A program made the position numbers and the translations under genes. DNA of 64,000 bases, taken from assembly GCF_027947575.1 (NCBI RefSeq), contig NZ_CP116256.1, positions 868,001 through 932,000 of the forward strand, written 5' to 3'. Within the stretch, counting starts at the first letter, position 1, and every line of letters begins with the position of its first letter. The DNA comes from Streptomyces rubrogriseus (lineage in GTDB: Bacteria > Actinomycetota > Actinomycetes > Streptomycetales > Streptomycetaceae). The notes under the pieces are model-generated. The model was not told where the DNA came from. It did no database searches and saw only the letters and a program-made list of their open reading frames with translations. Of this stretch, positions 45,393 through 54,405 are shown in pieces.

Positions 45393-47729
45393 GTGGCCGC
45401 ACAGGCTCAACAGGATTCAGCGGTCGACTCGGAGCACGAGCCCGTACGGAAGGACTCCGCACGGGAGGACTCCGTACGGGACCGAGAGATCGACGTGGAA
45501 CAGGCGCACCTCGACCGGGTGTACCGACGTCTCGAGGAGAAGATCCACGAGGCCGAGTTCCTCATGCACGACGCCGCGCAGCGCGGCCACGTCGGCACGC
45601 CCGGCGCCCTCGCCGAGCGCGACGCGCAGGTCTTCCGGGCCGGCATCCACCTCAACCGCCTGAACAACGAGTTCGAGGACTTCCTGTTCGGCCGCATCGA
45701 CCTGCTCCTCGGCAAGGACGGCAAGAAGGGCCCGGACGGCGCGTACACGGCCGTCGAGCCCGCCGAGGGCGCCCTCGGGCCCGACGGCACCGCCGACATC
45801 GCCGAGACCCTGCACATCGGCCGCATCGGCGTCCTGGACGAGGACTACGCGCCGCTGGTCATCGACTGGCGGGCGCCGGCCGCCGCCCCCTTCTACCGGT
45901 CCACGCCGGTCGACCCGGGCCGGGTCGTGCGCCGCCGGGTGATCCGCTCCAAGGGGCGGCGCGTCCTCGGCGTCGAGGACGACCTGATGCGGCCCGAGAT
46001 CACGGCCCGGCTGGACGGCGAGGAGCTGGCCGTCGTCGGCGACGGCGCCCTGATGGCCGCCCTCGGCCAGGCCCGTACCCACTCCATGCGGGACATCGTG
46101 GCCTCCATCCAGGCCGAGCAGGACCGGGTGATCCGCGCCCCCGCCGCCTCGGTGACCTACGTCGAGGGCGGCCCCGGCACCGGCAAGACCGCCGTCGCAC
46201 TGCACCGGGCGGCGTACCTGCTCTACCAGGACCGGCGCCGGTACGCGGGCGGCATCCTGATCGTCTCGCCGACGCCGCTGCTCGTGGCGTACACCGAGGG
46301 CGTGCTGCCCTCGCTGGGCGAGGAGGGGCAGGTCGCCATCCGCGCGATCGGTTCGCTGGCCGACGACGCGGCGGGCGCGGAGGCCACGCTGTACGACTCC
46401 CCGGCCACCGCCCGCGCCAAGGGCTCCGCCCGCATGCTCCGGGTCCTGCGCAGGGCCGCGCGCGGAGCGCTGGAGCCGGCCGACTCGCCGACGCTGCTCA
46501 GGGTCGTCGCCTTCGGCCGCCGCCTCGAACTGGAGGCCGAGGAACTGGCCGGCATCCGCCGCACCGTCCTCGGCGGCACCGCGCCCGTCAACCTGCTGCG
46601 TCCGCGCGCCCGCCGGCTGCTCCTGGACGCCCTGTGGGAGAAGTCGGGCGCCGGGGCCCGGCACAGCGATCCCGAGCTGGCCGCCGAGCTGCGCTCCTCC
46701 TTCGACGAGGACGTCAGCTCCGAGGACTCCTTCACCGGCTTCCTGGACGCCTGGTGGCCGGAGCTGACCCCGGGCGCCGTGCTGGCCGCCATGGCGGACG
46801 AGCGCCGCCTGGGCCGCTGGGCCCGGCGCGTGCTGAACCCGGGCGAGGTCCGCAAGGTGGCCCGGTCGCTGCGGCGCGAGGGCCACTCCGTGCACGACAT
46901 CGCCCTGCTCGACGAGCTCCGGGCGATCGTCGGCACCCCGGCCCGCCCCCGCAAGCGGCGCGAGCAGGACCCGCTGGACCAGCTCACCGGCCTGGAGGAG
47001 CTGATGCCGCAGCGCGAGGAGACCCAGTGGGAGCGCGCCGAGCGCCTCGCGCAGGAGCGCACCGAGTACGCGCACGTCATCGTCGACGAGGCACAGGACC
47101 TCACCCCGATGCAGTGGCGGATGGTCGGCCGCCGCGGCCGGCACGCCACCTGGACGGTCGTCGGAGACCCGGCCCAGTCCTCCTGGTCCGACCCCGACGA
47201 GGCGGCCGCCGCCCGGGACGAGGCCCTCGGCAGCCGCCCGCGCCGCCGCTTCGAGCTGACCGTGAACTACCGCAACCCGGCCGAGATCGCCGAGCTGGCG
47301 GCGAAGGTCCTGGCGCTGGCCATGCCCGGCTCGCCGTCCCCGTCGGCCGTGCGCTCGACCGGCGTCGAACCGCGCTTCGCGGTGGTGGAGGAATCCCTCG
47401 CCCGCACGGTCCGCGCGGAGGCGGACCGGCTGCTCGGCCTCGTCGACGGCACCGTCGGCGTCGTGGTCGCCATGAACCGGCGCGAGGAGGCCCGGCGCTG
47501 GCTGGACGGGCTCGGCGACCGCGTGGTGGCGCTGGGCAGCCTGGAGGCCAAGGGCCTGGAGTACGACGCCACGGTCGTGGTCTCCCCGGCCGAGATCGCC
47601 GACGAGTCGCCCGCCGGACTGCGCGTGCTGTACGTCGCCCTGACCCGGGCCACCCAGCAGCTGACGGTCGTCTCCGGCGAACGGGACGAGCCGGACGCCT
47701 CGGGGATGCCGGATCTGCTGCGCGACTGA
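45393..47729 (+). CDS. UvrD-like SF1 helicase, HelD family
   Basis: A 778-residue SF1 helicase-like ATPase. An N-terminal coiled-coil (residues about 30-100, EQAHLDRVYRRLEEKIHEAEFLM) precedes the core. Walker A GPGTGKT at 260-266, with Lys265; later motifs include VIVDEAQDLTPMQW, VVGDPAQSSW, ELTVNYRNPAEI and LYVALTRATQQL. Lack of the accessory nuclease and the N-terminal coil fit HelD, which removes stalled RNA polymerase from DNA and recycles it. Actinobacterial (class II) HelD can protect against rifampicin (family knowledge). GTG start at 45393. A terminator follows at 47760. Confidence 0.87.
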   Translation: MAAQAQQDSAVDSEHEPVRKDSAREDSVRDREIDVEQAHLDRVYRRLEEKIHEAEFLMHDAAQRGHVGTPGALAERDAQVFRAGIHLNRLNNEFEDFLFGRIDLLLGKDGKKGPDGAYTAVEPAEGALGPDGTADIAETLHIGRIGVLDEDYAPLVIDWRAPAAAPFYRSTPVDPGRVVRRRVIRSKGRRVLGVEDDLMRPEITARLDGEELAVVGDGALMAALGQARTHSMRDIVASIQAEQDRVIRAPAASVTYVEGGPGTGKTAVALHRAAYLLYQDRRRYAGGILIVSPTPLLVAYTEGVLPSLGEEGQVAIRAIGSLADDAAGAEATLYDSPATARAKGSARMLRVLRRAARGALEPADSPTLLRVVAFGRRLELEAEELAGIRRTVLGGTAPVNLLRPRARRLLLDALWEKSGAGARHSDPELAAELRSSFDEDVSSEDSFTGFLDAWWPELTPGAVLAAMADERRLGRWARRVLNPGEVRKVARSLRREGHSVHDIALLDELRAIVGTPARPRKRREQDPLDQLTGLEELMPQREETQWERAERLAQERTEYAHVIVDEAQDLTPMQWRMVGRRGRHATWTVVGDPAQSSWSDPDEAAAARDEALGSRPRRRFELTVNYRNPAEIAELAAKVLALAMPGSPSPSAVRSTGVEPRFAVVEESLARTVRAEADRLLGLVDGTVGVVVAMNRREEARRWLDGLGDRVVALGSLEAKGLEYDATVVVSPAEIADESPAGLRVLYVALTRATQQLTVVSGERDEPDASGMPDLLRD

Positions 47730-47759
47730 GCGCCGGGCCGGGGGAGCGGCCGCAGACGT

Positions 47760-47798
47760 GCGGAAGGCCCGCGCCGTGCGACGGCGCGGGCCTTCCGC
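47760..47798 (+). terminator. Intrinsic terminator after the helicase gene
   Basis: A perfect 18-bp stem (GCGGAAGGCCCGCGCCGT and complement) with loop GCG, followed by TTCTGTTT. Confidence 0.9.
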
Positions 47799-47808
47799 TT
47801 CTGTTTAA

Positions 47809-47899
47809 GTGGCACCGACCCGCCATGCTCGCCTCGCGGCAAGTGGTCGCTCGTAGCGACGAAGGTTGGGCCCGGGGGCTTGGATCGAGCCGGTGCCAC
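47809..47899. other. Possible structured RNA between helicase and malic enzyme genes
   Basis: A perfect 9-bp stem, GTGGCACCG at 47809-47817 with CGGTGCCAC at 47891-47899, closes a 73-base interior. The interior holds a 6-bp hairpin (GTCGCT-CGT-AGCGAC, 47846-47860) and a GC-rich Gly-codon-like run that could form another. It matches no riboswitch class I know. It could be a malic-enzyme leader element or a small RNA on either strand. I recall that an expressed small RNA (scr2952) was reported from this intergenic space in S. coelicolor, but cannot verify it. The other sequence from 47730 to 48163 shows no gene. Confidence 0.45.
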
Positions 47900-48163
47900 G
47901 TCCAAGGTAACAAACGATCCCCGCAAGACAATTCCCGTCCCGCGGGTTCCTTCGGCGATCCTGCCGCCATCGTGCCGCGTCCCCGTCCGAGTCTTCCGGC
48001 GGGCCTTCCCCCGACGGGGTACTTCTCGTATGGTGGAAGTCGTTTTCCGAAATCGGAGCGAACAAAAAGTTCGCAATCCGGGGCGGCTACCGCGTACCCA
48101 GTGGTAGGTGCGACGATCGGACGGCACAACCCAGTTACACGGTGAAAGCAGAGGAAGTCGGCC

Positions 48164-49579
48164 ATGGCAACGGCGCCCAGCGTCTCCTACTCGATGACGG
48201 TCCGACTGGAGGTGCCCGCCGGCGGAACCGCCGTCTCGCAGCTCACCACGGCGGTGGAGTCCGCGGGCGGCTCGGTCACCGGCCTCGACGTCACGGCCTC
48301 GGGCCACGACAAGCTCCGTATCGACGTCACCATCGCGGCCGGCTCGACCGCCCACGCCGACGAGATCGTGGAGCAGCTGCGGGGCATCGAGGGCGTCAGC
48401 CTGGGCAAGGTCTCGGACCGTACCTTCCTCATGCACCTCGGCGGCAAGATCGAGATGCAGTCCAAGCACCCCATCCGCAACCGCGACGACCTGTCCATGG
48501 TCTACACGCCCGGTGTGGCGCGGGTCTGCATGGCGATCGCCGAGAACCCCGAGGACGCCCGGCGGCTGACCATCAAGCGCAACTCCGTTGCGGTCGTGAC
48601 CGACGGCTCCGCCGTGCTGGGCCTGGGAAACATCGGCCCGAAGGCCGCGCTGCCGGTGATGGAGGGCAAGGCGGCCCTGTTCAAGCGGTTCGCCGGCATC
48701 GACGCCTGGCCGATCTGCCTGGACACCCAGGACACCGACGCGATCGTCGAGATCGTCAAGGCCATCGCGCCGGGCTTCGCCGGCATCAACCTGGAGGACA
48801 TCTCGGCGCCCCGCTGCTTCGAGATCGAGGCCCGGCTGCGCGAGGCCCTGGACATCCCCGTCTTCCACGACGACCAGCACGGCACCGCCATCGTCGTCCT
48901 CGCCGCGCTGACCAACGCCCTGCGCGTGGTGGGCAAGGGCATCGAGAACGTACGGGTCGTCATGTCCGGTGCCGGCGCGGCCGGTACGGCCATCCTCAAG
49001 CTGCTGCTCGCCGCCGGCGTCAAGAACGCGGTCGTCGCCGACATCCACGGCGTCGTGCACACGGGCCGCGCGGACCTGGTGGACGCCGCGCCCGAGTCGG
49101 CCCTGCGCTGGATCGCCGACAACACCAACCCCGAGGGCCTCACCGGCACCCTCAAGGAGGCCGTGCACGGCGCCGACGTCTTCATCGGCGTCTCCGCCCC
49201 CAACGTCCTGGACGGCGAGGACGTGGCCGCCATGGCCGACGGCGCGATCGTGTTCGCGCTCGCGAACCCCGACCCCGAGGTGGACCCGGCGATCGCCCGG
49301 GAGACGGCCGCGGTCGTCGCCACCGGCCGCTCGGACTTCCCGAACCAGATCAACAACGTGCTGGTCTTCCCGGGCGTCTTCCGCGGCCTGCTGGACGCCC
49401 AGTCCCGCACCGTCAACACCGAGATGATGCTCGCGGCCGCCCACGCCCTCGCGGACGTGGTGACCGAGGACGAGATCAACCCGAACTACATCATCCCCAG
49501 CGTCTTCAACGACAAGGTCGCCGGTGCCGTCGCGGGCGCCGTGCGGGACGCGGCGAAGGCCGCCGGAGTGGTGGCGTAG
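48164..49579 (+). CDS. Malic enzyme (NAD-dependent type) with N-terminal ACT-like domain
   Basis: A 471-residue enzyme converting malate to pyruvate and CO2. Residues 1-90 form an ACT-like regulatory domain (YSMTVRLEVPAGGTAVSQLTTAVESAGGSVTGLDV). The catalytic part has YTPGV with Tyr114, Lys169 in MEGKA, metal ligands Glu211/Asp212 and Asp236/Asp237 (FHDDQHGTAI) and the dinucleotide loop GAGAAG (269-274). The short bacterial form with an ACT domain fits the NAD-type malic enzyme of S. coelicolor (recalled as SCO2951), important in gluconeogenic carbon balance and storage lipid metabolism. ATG at 48164 follows GAGGAAG. A structured leader may regulate it. Confidence 0.93.
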   Translation: MATAPSVSYSMTVRLEVPAGGTAVSQLTTAVESAGGSVTGLDVTASGHDKLRIDVTIAAGSTAHADEIVEQLRGIEGVSLGKVSDRTFLMHLGGKIEMQSKHPIRNRDDLSMVYTPGVARVCMAIAENPEDARRLTIKRNSVAVVTDGSAVLGLGNIGPKAALPVMEGKAALFKRFAGIDAWPICLDTQDTDAIVEIVKAIAPGFAGINLEDISAPRCFEIEARLREALDIPVFHDDQHGTAIVVLAALTNALRVVGKGIENVRVVMSGAGAAGTAILKLLLAAGVKNAVVADIHGVVHTGRADLVDAAPESALRWIADNTNPEGLTGTLKEAVHGADVFIGVSAPNVLDGEDVAAMADGAIVFALANPDPEVDPAIARETAAVVATGRSDFPNQINNVLVFPGVFRGLLDAQSRTVNTEMMLAAAHALADVVTEDEINPNYIIPSVFNDKVAGAVAGAVRDAAKAAGVVA

Positions 49580-49931
49580 TTCCCCCCGGCGGGGGAAGGC
49601 GGCCTGTGGCGTGGTGGTGAGGATCACCACGGCGGGCCGCCCCTCCGGCGCGTCGCGGGATGTCGGGCTTCGGATCGCCCTCTAGGGTTGCGCAAGGCTC
49701 AGGCCCTCTCGGCGTGTGACTCCCAAGGGTGTTCTCACGACTCCTGGGGGTGCCGGATTGGCTTTACCGCCGCAGGTGGAGGCAGGATGCCTCCCTGGGC
49801 GCGAGGGTCTGACGACCGACCCGGGTCCGGGGAATGTCAGAGGGCCCTGGCAGCATCGGCATCGCTGTGCCCAACATGCGGCTCCGCCGCGTGGCACGCC
49901 TCAACGGCAAGAAGAACACGGGAGTAACAAC
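49580..49931 (+). promoter_or_regulatory. Long leader/promoter region of hupA
   Basis: These 352 bases contain no convincing gene. A perfect 7-bp hairpin (GGAGGCA-GGA-TGCCTCC, 49778-49794) and a GCGG-rich inverted repeat near 49880-49900 could fold in the hupA leader. A GGAG site at 49920-49923 serves hupA. No consensus promoter is obvious. Confidence 0.4.
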
Positions 49932-50213
49932 ATGAACCGCAGTGAGCTGGTGGCCGCGCTGGCCGACCGCGCCGAGGTGACCCGCAAGGACGCCGACGCC
50001 GTGCTGGCCGCCTTCGCCGAGGTTGTCGGCGACATCGTCTCCAAGGGCGACGAGAAGGTCACCATCCCCGGCTTCCTGACCTTCGAGCGCACCCACCGTG
50101 CCGCTCGCACCGCCCGCAACCCGCAGACCGGCGAGCCGATCCAGATTCCGGCCGGCTACAGCGTCAAGGTCTCGGCGGGCTCCAAGCTCAAGGAAGCCGC
50201 CAAGGGCAAGTAG
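49932..50213 (+). CDS. hupA: DNA-binding protein HU (HupA)
   Basis: A 93-residue HU-family nucleoid protein without the long Lys-rich tail of HupS. It shows the full HU pattern: MNRSELVAALADRAEVTRKDADAVLAAF (dimerisation helices), KVTIPGFLTFERTHRAARTARNPQTGEPIQIPAG (DNA-wrapping arm with the intercalating Pro region) and a basic end. It bends and compacts DNA as a homodimer. ATG at 49932 with GGAG nine bases upstream. It is convergent with murA across a long terminator. In S. coelicolor HupA is the vegetative HU (recalled). Confidence 0.96.
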   Translation: MNRSELVAALADRAEVTRKDADAVLAAFAEVVGDIVSKGDEKVTIPGFLTFERTHRAARTARNPQTGEPIQIPAGYSVKVSAGSKLKEAAKGK

Positions 50214-50339
50214 GCGCTCCGCCTGGAGTGCCGGGGACTGCGCGGATCGTTCGTTCGGGATGCGGTCGTTTCGCGGCTGCGGGCCGTTCGTGGCTGGTCG
50301 CGCAGTTCCCCGCGCCCCCTTCGGGGCGCTCGACTCAAC

Positions 50340-50383
50340 GCCGATGGGGCGGTCACCCGGGTTCGGGTGACCGCCCCATCGGC
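50340..50383. terminator. Bidirectional terminator between hupA and murA
   Basis: A perfect 20-bp stem (50340-50359 with 50364-50383) around loop GGTT, placed between the convergent gene ends. Symmetry allows it to stop transcription from both sides. Confidence 0.9.
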
Positions 50384-50396
50384 GTGTCTGCGTGGG

Positions 50397-51743
50397 TCAG
50401 CCCAGGGCCTTGCCCGGGAGTTCCACCTTCGCGCCCAGCTCGACGAGCTTGTCCATGAAGTTCTCGTAGCCGCGGTTGATCAGGTCGATGCCGTGGACCC
50501 GGGAGGTGCCCTGGGCCGCGAGGGCGGCGATCAGGTACGAGAAGCCGCCGCGCAGGTCGGGGATGACCAGGTCGGCGCCCTCCAGCTTGGTCGGCCCGGA
50601 GACGACGGCCGAGTGCAGGAAGTTGCGCTGGCCGAAGCGGCAGTCGGAGCCGCCGAGGCACTCGCGGTAGAGCTGGATGTGGGCGCCCATCTGGTTGAGC
50701 GCGGAGGTGAAGCCCAGCCGGGACTCGTAGACCGTCTCGTGGACGATGGACAGGCCCGTGGCCTGGGTCAGTGCCACCACCAGGGGCTGCTGCCAGTCGG
50801 TCTGGAAGCCGGGGTGCACGTCCGTCTCCAGGGCGATGGACTTCAGCCGCCCGCCCGGGTGCCAGAAGCGGATGCCCTCGTCGTCGATCTCGAACGCCCC
50901 GCCCACCTTGCGGAAGGTGTTCAGGAACGTCATCATCGAGCGCTGCTGGGCCCCGCGGACATAGATGTTGCCCTCGGTGGCCAGCGCCGCGGAGGCCCAG
51001 GAGGCGGCCTCCAGGCGGTCCGAGAGGGCACGGTGGGTGTAGCCGCCCAGCTCGTCCACACCCGTGATGCGGATCGTGCGGTCGGTGTCCATGGCGATGA
51101 TCGCGCCCATTTTCTGCAGGACGCAGATCAGGTCCTCGATCTCCGGCTCCACGGCCGCGTTGGACAGCTCCGTGACGCCCTCGGCGAGCACGGCGGTCAG
51201 CAGCACCTGCTCGGTCGCGCCGACGGACGGGTACGGCAGGTTGATCTTCGTACCGCGCAGTCGCTGCGGAGCCTCCAGGTACTGGCCGTCCGCCCGCTTC
51301 TCGATCTTCGCGCCGAACTGCCGCAGCACCTCGAAGTGGAAGTCGATGGGCCGGCCGCCGATGTCGCAGCCGCCCAGGCCCGGGATGAAGGCGTGCCCGA
51401 GGCGGTGCAGCAGCGGGCCGCAGAACAGGATCGGGATGCGCGACGAGCCCGCGTGGGCATCGATGTCGGCGACGTTCGCGCTCTCCACGTGGGAGGGGTC
51501 GAGGACCAGCTCGCCGGGCTCCTCGCCCGGACGGACGGTCACCCCGTGCAGTTGCAGCAGTCCGCGTACGACCCGCACGTCGCGGATGTCCGGCACGTTG
51601 CGCAGCCGGCTCGGCGCACTGCCCAGCAGGGCGGCCACCATGGCCTTCGGCACGAGGTTCTTCGCACCGCGAACCCGGATCTCGCCCTCCAGCGGGGTTC
51701 CGCCGTGGACAAGCAGTACGTCATCAGCGCCGTTGACGGTCAT
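50397..51743 (-). CDS. murA: UDP-N-acetylglucosamine 1-carboxyvinyltransferase MurA
   Basis: A 448-residue enzyme, slightly longer than E. coli MurA (419). It transfers enolpyruvate from PEP to UDP-GlcNAc, the first committed step of peptidoglycan synthesis in the cytoplasm. Lys28-Asn29 in VRGAKN and the active-site Cys126 in GGCDIGGRPIDFH are present. Cys at this site predicts fosfomycin sensitivity. Start ATG at 51743 gives MTVNGADDVLLVHGG; the upstream open frame is unsupported. It is divergent from the AlgH-family gene with a 233-base promoter gap and convergent with hupA. Confidence 0.95.
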   Translation of the reverse strand: MTVNGADDVLLVHGGTPLEGEIRVRGAKNLVPKAMVAALLGSAPSRLRNVPDIRDVRVVRGLLQLHGVTVRPGEEPGELVLDPSHVESANVADIDAHAGSSRIPILFCGPLLHRLGHAFIPGLGGCDIGGRPIDFHFEVLRQFGAKIEKRADGQYLEAPQRLRGTKINLPYPSVGATEQVLLTAVLAEGVTELSNAAVEPEIEDLICVLQKMGAIIAMDTDRTIRITGVDELGGYTHRALSDRLEAASWASAALATEGNIYVRGAQQRSMMTFLNTFRKVGGAFEIDDEGIRFWHPGGRLKSIALETDVHPGFQTDWQQPLVVALTQATGLSIVHETVYESRLGFTSALNQMGAHIQLYRECLGGSDCRFGQRNFLHSAVVSGPTKLEGADLVIPDLRGGFSYLIAALAAQGTSRVHGIDLINRGYENFMDKLVELGAKVELPGKALG

Positions 51744-51976
51744 GAATCTCGCGTTCCGTGGGGTTGGGCAGGGGCCAGAAGGGAAAGGGTAATCGTCTTG
51801 TACCCCCCATCCATGCGCCTCCGCACGGTCCGGCAACGTCATGGATTTGTCACAACACGCGGTGTTCACCGGCGCGTACGGGGGGTCACGATCGAGGGAC
51901 GTGCGCGGGTGCGTGTTCACTCCCGTGCCCCCGATTGCCTCCCCACCGGAGGGGAACATGCGGGATCATGTCTGGC

Positions 51977-52549
51977 ATGACCGAGGTGTCCTCGCTCACG
52001 GGGCGACTGCTCGTGGCAACGCCCGCCCTGGCGGACCCGAACTTCGAGCGTGCGGTGGTGCTCCTCCTCGACCACGACGAGGAGGGCTCCCTCGGTGTCG
52101 TCCTCAACCGTCCCACGCCCGTCGACGTGGGCGACATCCTGGAGGACTGGGCGGACCTGGCCGGTGAGCCGGGCGTCGTCTTCCAGGGCGGCCCGGTGTC
52201 CCTGGACTCGGCCCTCGGCGTCGCCGTCGTCCCCGGCGGGGCGTCGGGCGAGCGGGCGCCGCTGGGCTGGCGCCGGGTGCACGGCGCGATCGGTCTGGTC
52301 GACCTGGAGGCGCCGCCGGAGCTGCTGGCGTCCGCCGTGGGCGCCCTGCGGATCTTCGCCGGGTACGCGGGCTGGGGGCCCGGCCAGCTGGAGGACGAGC
52401 TGACCGAGGGCGCCTGGTACGTGGTCGAGTCCGAGCCGGGCGACGTCTCCTCGCCGTTCCCCGAGAGACTCTGGCGCGAGGTGCTGCGCCGCCAGCGGGG
52501 CGACCTGGCGATGGTGGCGACCTATCCGGACGACCCTTCGCTCAACTGA
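51977..52549 (+). CDS. AlgH/YqgE family protein (UPF0301)
   Basis: A 190-residue protein with the family core: LTGRLLVATPALADPNFERAVVLLLDHDEEGSLGVVLNRP, VFQGGPVSLD and FAGYAGWGPGQLEDELTEGAWYVV. The biochemical function is unknown; P. aeruginosa AlgH was named from alginate regulation. I start at ATG 51977 (MTEVSS); an ATG three codons earlier at 51968 is equally possible, and neither has a close ribosome site. It is divergent from murA, and a DUF3039 gene follows after 30 bases. Confidence 0.88.
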   Translation: MTEVSSLTGRLLVATPALADPNFERAVVLLLDHDEEGSLGVVLNRPTPVDVGDILEDWADLAGEPGVVFQGGPVSLDSALGVAVVPGGASGERAPLGWRRVHGAIGLVDLEAPPELLASAVGALRIFAGYAGWGPGQLEDELTEGAWYVVESEPGDVSSPFPERLWREVLRRQRGDLAMVATYPDDPSLN

Positions 52550-52579
52550 AGCGTGTGAGCTTCAGTACCCTTGGCCGTT

Positions 52580-52864
52580 ATGAGCACTCTCGAGCCCGAG
52601 CGCGGGACAGGTACGGGAACCCTCGTCGAGCCGACGCCGCAGACGTCCCACGGCGACGGCGATCACGAGCGCTTCGCGCATTACGTCCAGAAGGACAAGA
52701 TCATGGCGAGCGCCCTCGACGGCACCCCCGTCGTGGCGCTGTGCGGCAAGGTCTGGGTACCGGGCCGGGACCCGAAGAAGTACCCCGTCTGCCCCATGTG
52801 CAAGGAGATCTACGAGTCCATGAGCGGCGGCGGGGACGAGGGCAAGGGCGGCGACAAGAAGTAG
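52580..52864 (+). CDS. Small DUF3039 protein
   Basis: A 94-residue protein typical of actinobacterial DUF3039. A disordered acidic lead is followed by ERFAHYVQKDKIMASALDGTPVVALCGKVWVPGRDPKKYPVCPMCKEIYE. Three conserved cysteines (one single, then CPMC) suggest a zinc site. Function unknown. It lies 30 bases after the AlgH-family gene and probably shares its transcript. Start ATG at 52580; a longer frame begins three codons upstream. A terminator follows at 52921. Confidence 0.87.
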   Translation: MSTLEPERGTGTGTLVEPTPQTSHGDGDHERFAHYVQKDKIMASALDGTPVVALCGKVWVPGRDPKKYPVCPMCKEIYESMSGGGDEGKGGDKK

Positions 52865-52920
52865 CGCCGGGCGCCGGGAAGCGGCGCCGCTTGCCCGTAC
52901 AGACCTCTCAGATCTTCCCG

Positions 52921-52960
52921 AAGGCCCCCGGAGTGTGCCCGCGCGCACTCCGGGGGCCTT
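52921..52960 (+). terminator. Hairpin terminator after the DUF3039 gene
   Basis: A 15-bp perfect stem (AAGGCCCCCGGAGTG, 52921-52935, with 52946-52960). The loop region can extend the stem by further GC pairs. Confidence 0.85.
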
Positions 52961-52995
52961 CGTGCGTCGGGGCTGATTAACAAAGAGGTTTACGA

Positions 52996-53011
52996 ATTGG
53001 TTCAGACCTCT
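52996..53011. promoter_or_regulatory. Probable DasR-responsive element (dre) before the amino-sugar operon
   Basis: The 16-mer ATTGGTTCAGACCTCT matches 12 of 16 positions of the dre consensus ACTGGTCTAGACCACT, including the TGGT and AGACC cores. It stands 95 bases upstream of a sugar-binding lipoprotein gene whose operon ends with an N-acetylhexosaminidase, the expected kind of DasR target. It is also embedded in a wider AGAGGT...ACCTCT dyad (52984-53011). DasR releases DNA when glucosamine-6-phosphate rises (family knowledge). Confidence 0.6.
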
Positions 53012-53106
53012 TGTGGACAGGTTCATGTCTCCCTACGCTCCTGGGTGTTGTGCAGAGCGAAACCGTCATTGCATATGTTGCAACGCACGCCCGGAGGAAA
53101 GACTCC

Positions 53107-54405
53107 ATGAAGCTCGCCCCCCGCCTTGCCGTACTGCTGGCCGCGGCCGTCGTCGCCGCGACGGCCTGCGCACCCCAGGCGTCCGACAACTCCTCCTCCG
53201 GCAAGGACGAGAAGAGCGGCACCCTGCGCGTCTGGCTGTTCCAGGAGGTCAACAACAAGCCGAAGGAGAAGGTCGTCGACGCGGCCCTCGCCGACTTCGA
53301 GAAGGCGCACGCGGACACGAAGGTCACCGTGGAGTACATCCCGGTCGAGACCCGCGCCCAGCGCATCAAGGCCGCCTTCAACGACCCGAAGAGCGCCCCC
53401 GACGTCGTCGAGTTCGGCAACACCGACACCGCCGGTTACGTGAAGGACGGCGGACTCGCCGACATATCCAAGGAGTTCGCGGCCTGGGACGAGGCCAAGG
53501 ACGCCGACCCCACCGCCCGCCAGTCGGTCACCGTGGACGGAAAGGTCTACGGCGCCCCCTACTTCGTCGGCGTCCGCGCCCTCTACTACCGCACCGACGT
53601 CTTCGACGAACTGGGCCTCGAGGCCCCCAGGACGCTGGCCGAACTGGCGTCCACCGCCAAGCAGGTCCGGGCCGCGAAGCCCGACCTCTACGGCCTCGCG
53701 GTCGGCGGCGCCTACACCTACGGCGCGATGCCGTTCATCTGGGCCAACGGCGGTGACATCGCCACCGGCAAGGGCGGCTCCTACGCCTCCGCCATCGACA
53801 GCGCCGCCGCCCAGAAGGGCATCAAGGCGTACACGTCCCTGTTCGGTGACGCCAACTGCCCCGCCGCCAAGTGCGCCGGCATGACCGGCAACGACACCGT
53901 CACCGCCTTCGCCTCCGGAAAGGCGGCCATGGCCATCGGCGGCGACTTCAGCCACCAGGCCATGGAGGCCGGTGCCGTGAAGGGCAAGTACGCGGTGGTG
54001 CCGCTGCCCGGCGTCGAGCCCGGCTCCATCGCCCCCGCCTTCGCGGGCGGCAACAACATCGGCGTCCTGAAGAGCACCTCGCACCGCACCCTCGCCGTCG
54101 ACCTGATGAAGCGGCTCGCGTCCAAGAAGGCGCAGGGCGAACTGTTCGACGCGATGGGCTTCCTGCCGACCTTCACGGACGTACGGCAGCAGGTGGCGGC
54201 CAGGGAACCGTTCGTGAAGCCGTTCGTCGACACGCTCGCCGCGGGCACGAAGTTCGTCCCGGCGTCTCCCGCGTGGGCCACGATCGACTCCTCGCTGGTG
54301 CTGCCGACGATGTTCCAGGAGGTGGTCAGCGGCAAGAAGGACGTGGGCGCTGCCGCTGGGGACGCGGCTCGGAAGATGGACGACGCGTTTGGCTCCGCCG
54401 GATGA
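53107..54405 (+). CDS. Sugar-binding lipoprotein of ABC transporter (amino-sugar operon)
   Basis: A 432-residue exported binding protein. The signal peptide ends at lipobox ATAC with Cys21. The mature sequence has the CUT1 pattern: LRVWLFQEVNNKPKEKVVDAALADFEKAH, APDVVEFGNTDTAGYVKDGGLADI, and the late SPAWATIDSSLVLPTMFQEVVSGKKD. ATG at 53107 follows GGAGGAAAG. The stop overlaps the next permease (ATGA). Downstream GH20 hexosaminidase and the upstream dre-like site suggest a GlcNAc-containing oligosaccharide such as chitobiose as substrate; that is inference. Confidence 0.9.
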   Translation: MKLAPRLAVLLAAAVVAATACAPQASDNSSSGKDEKSGTLRVWLFQEVNNKPKEKVVDAALADFEKAHADTKVTVEYIPVETRAQRIKAAFNDPKSAPDVVEFGNTDTAGYVKDGGLADISKEFAAWDEAKDADPTARQSVTVDGKVYGAPYFVGVRALYYRTDVFDELGLEAPRTLAELASTAKQVRAAKPDLYGLAVGGAYTYGAMPFIWANGGDIATGKGGSYASAIDSAAAQKGIKAYTSLFGDANCPAAKCAGMTGNDTVTAFASGKAAMAIGGDFSHQAMEAGAVKGKYAVVPLPGVEPGSIAPAFAGGNNIGVLKSTSHRTLAVDLMKRLASKKAQGELFDAMGFLPTFTDVRQQVAAREPFVKPFVDTLAAGTKFVPASPAWATIDSSLVLPTMFQEVVSGKKDVGAAAGDAARKMDDAFGSAG

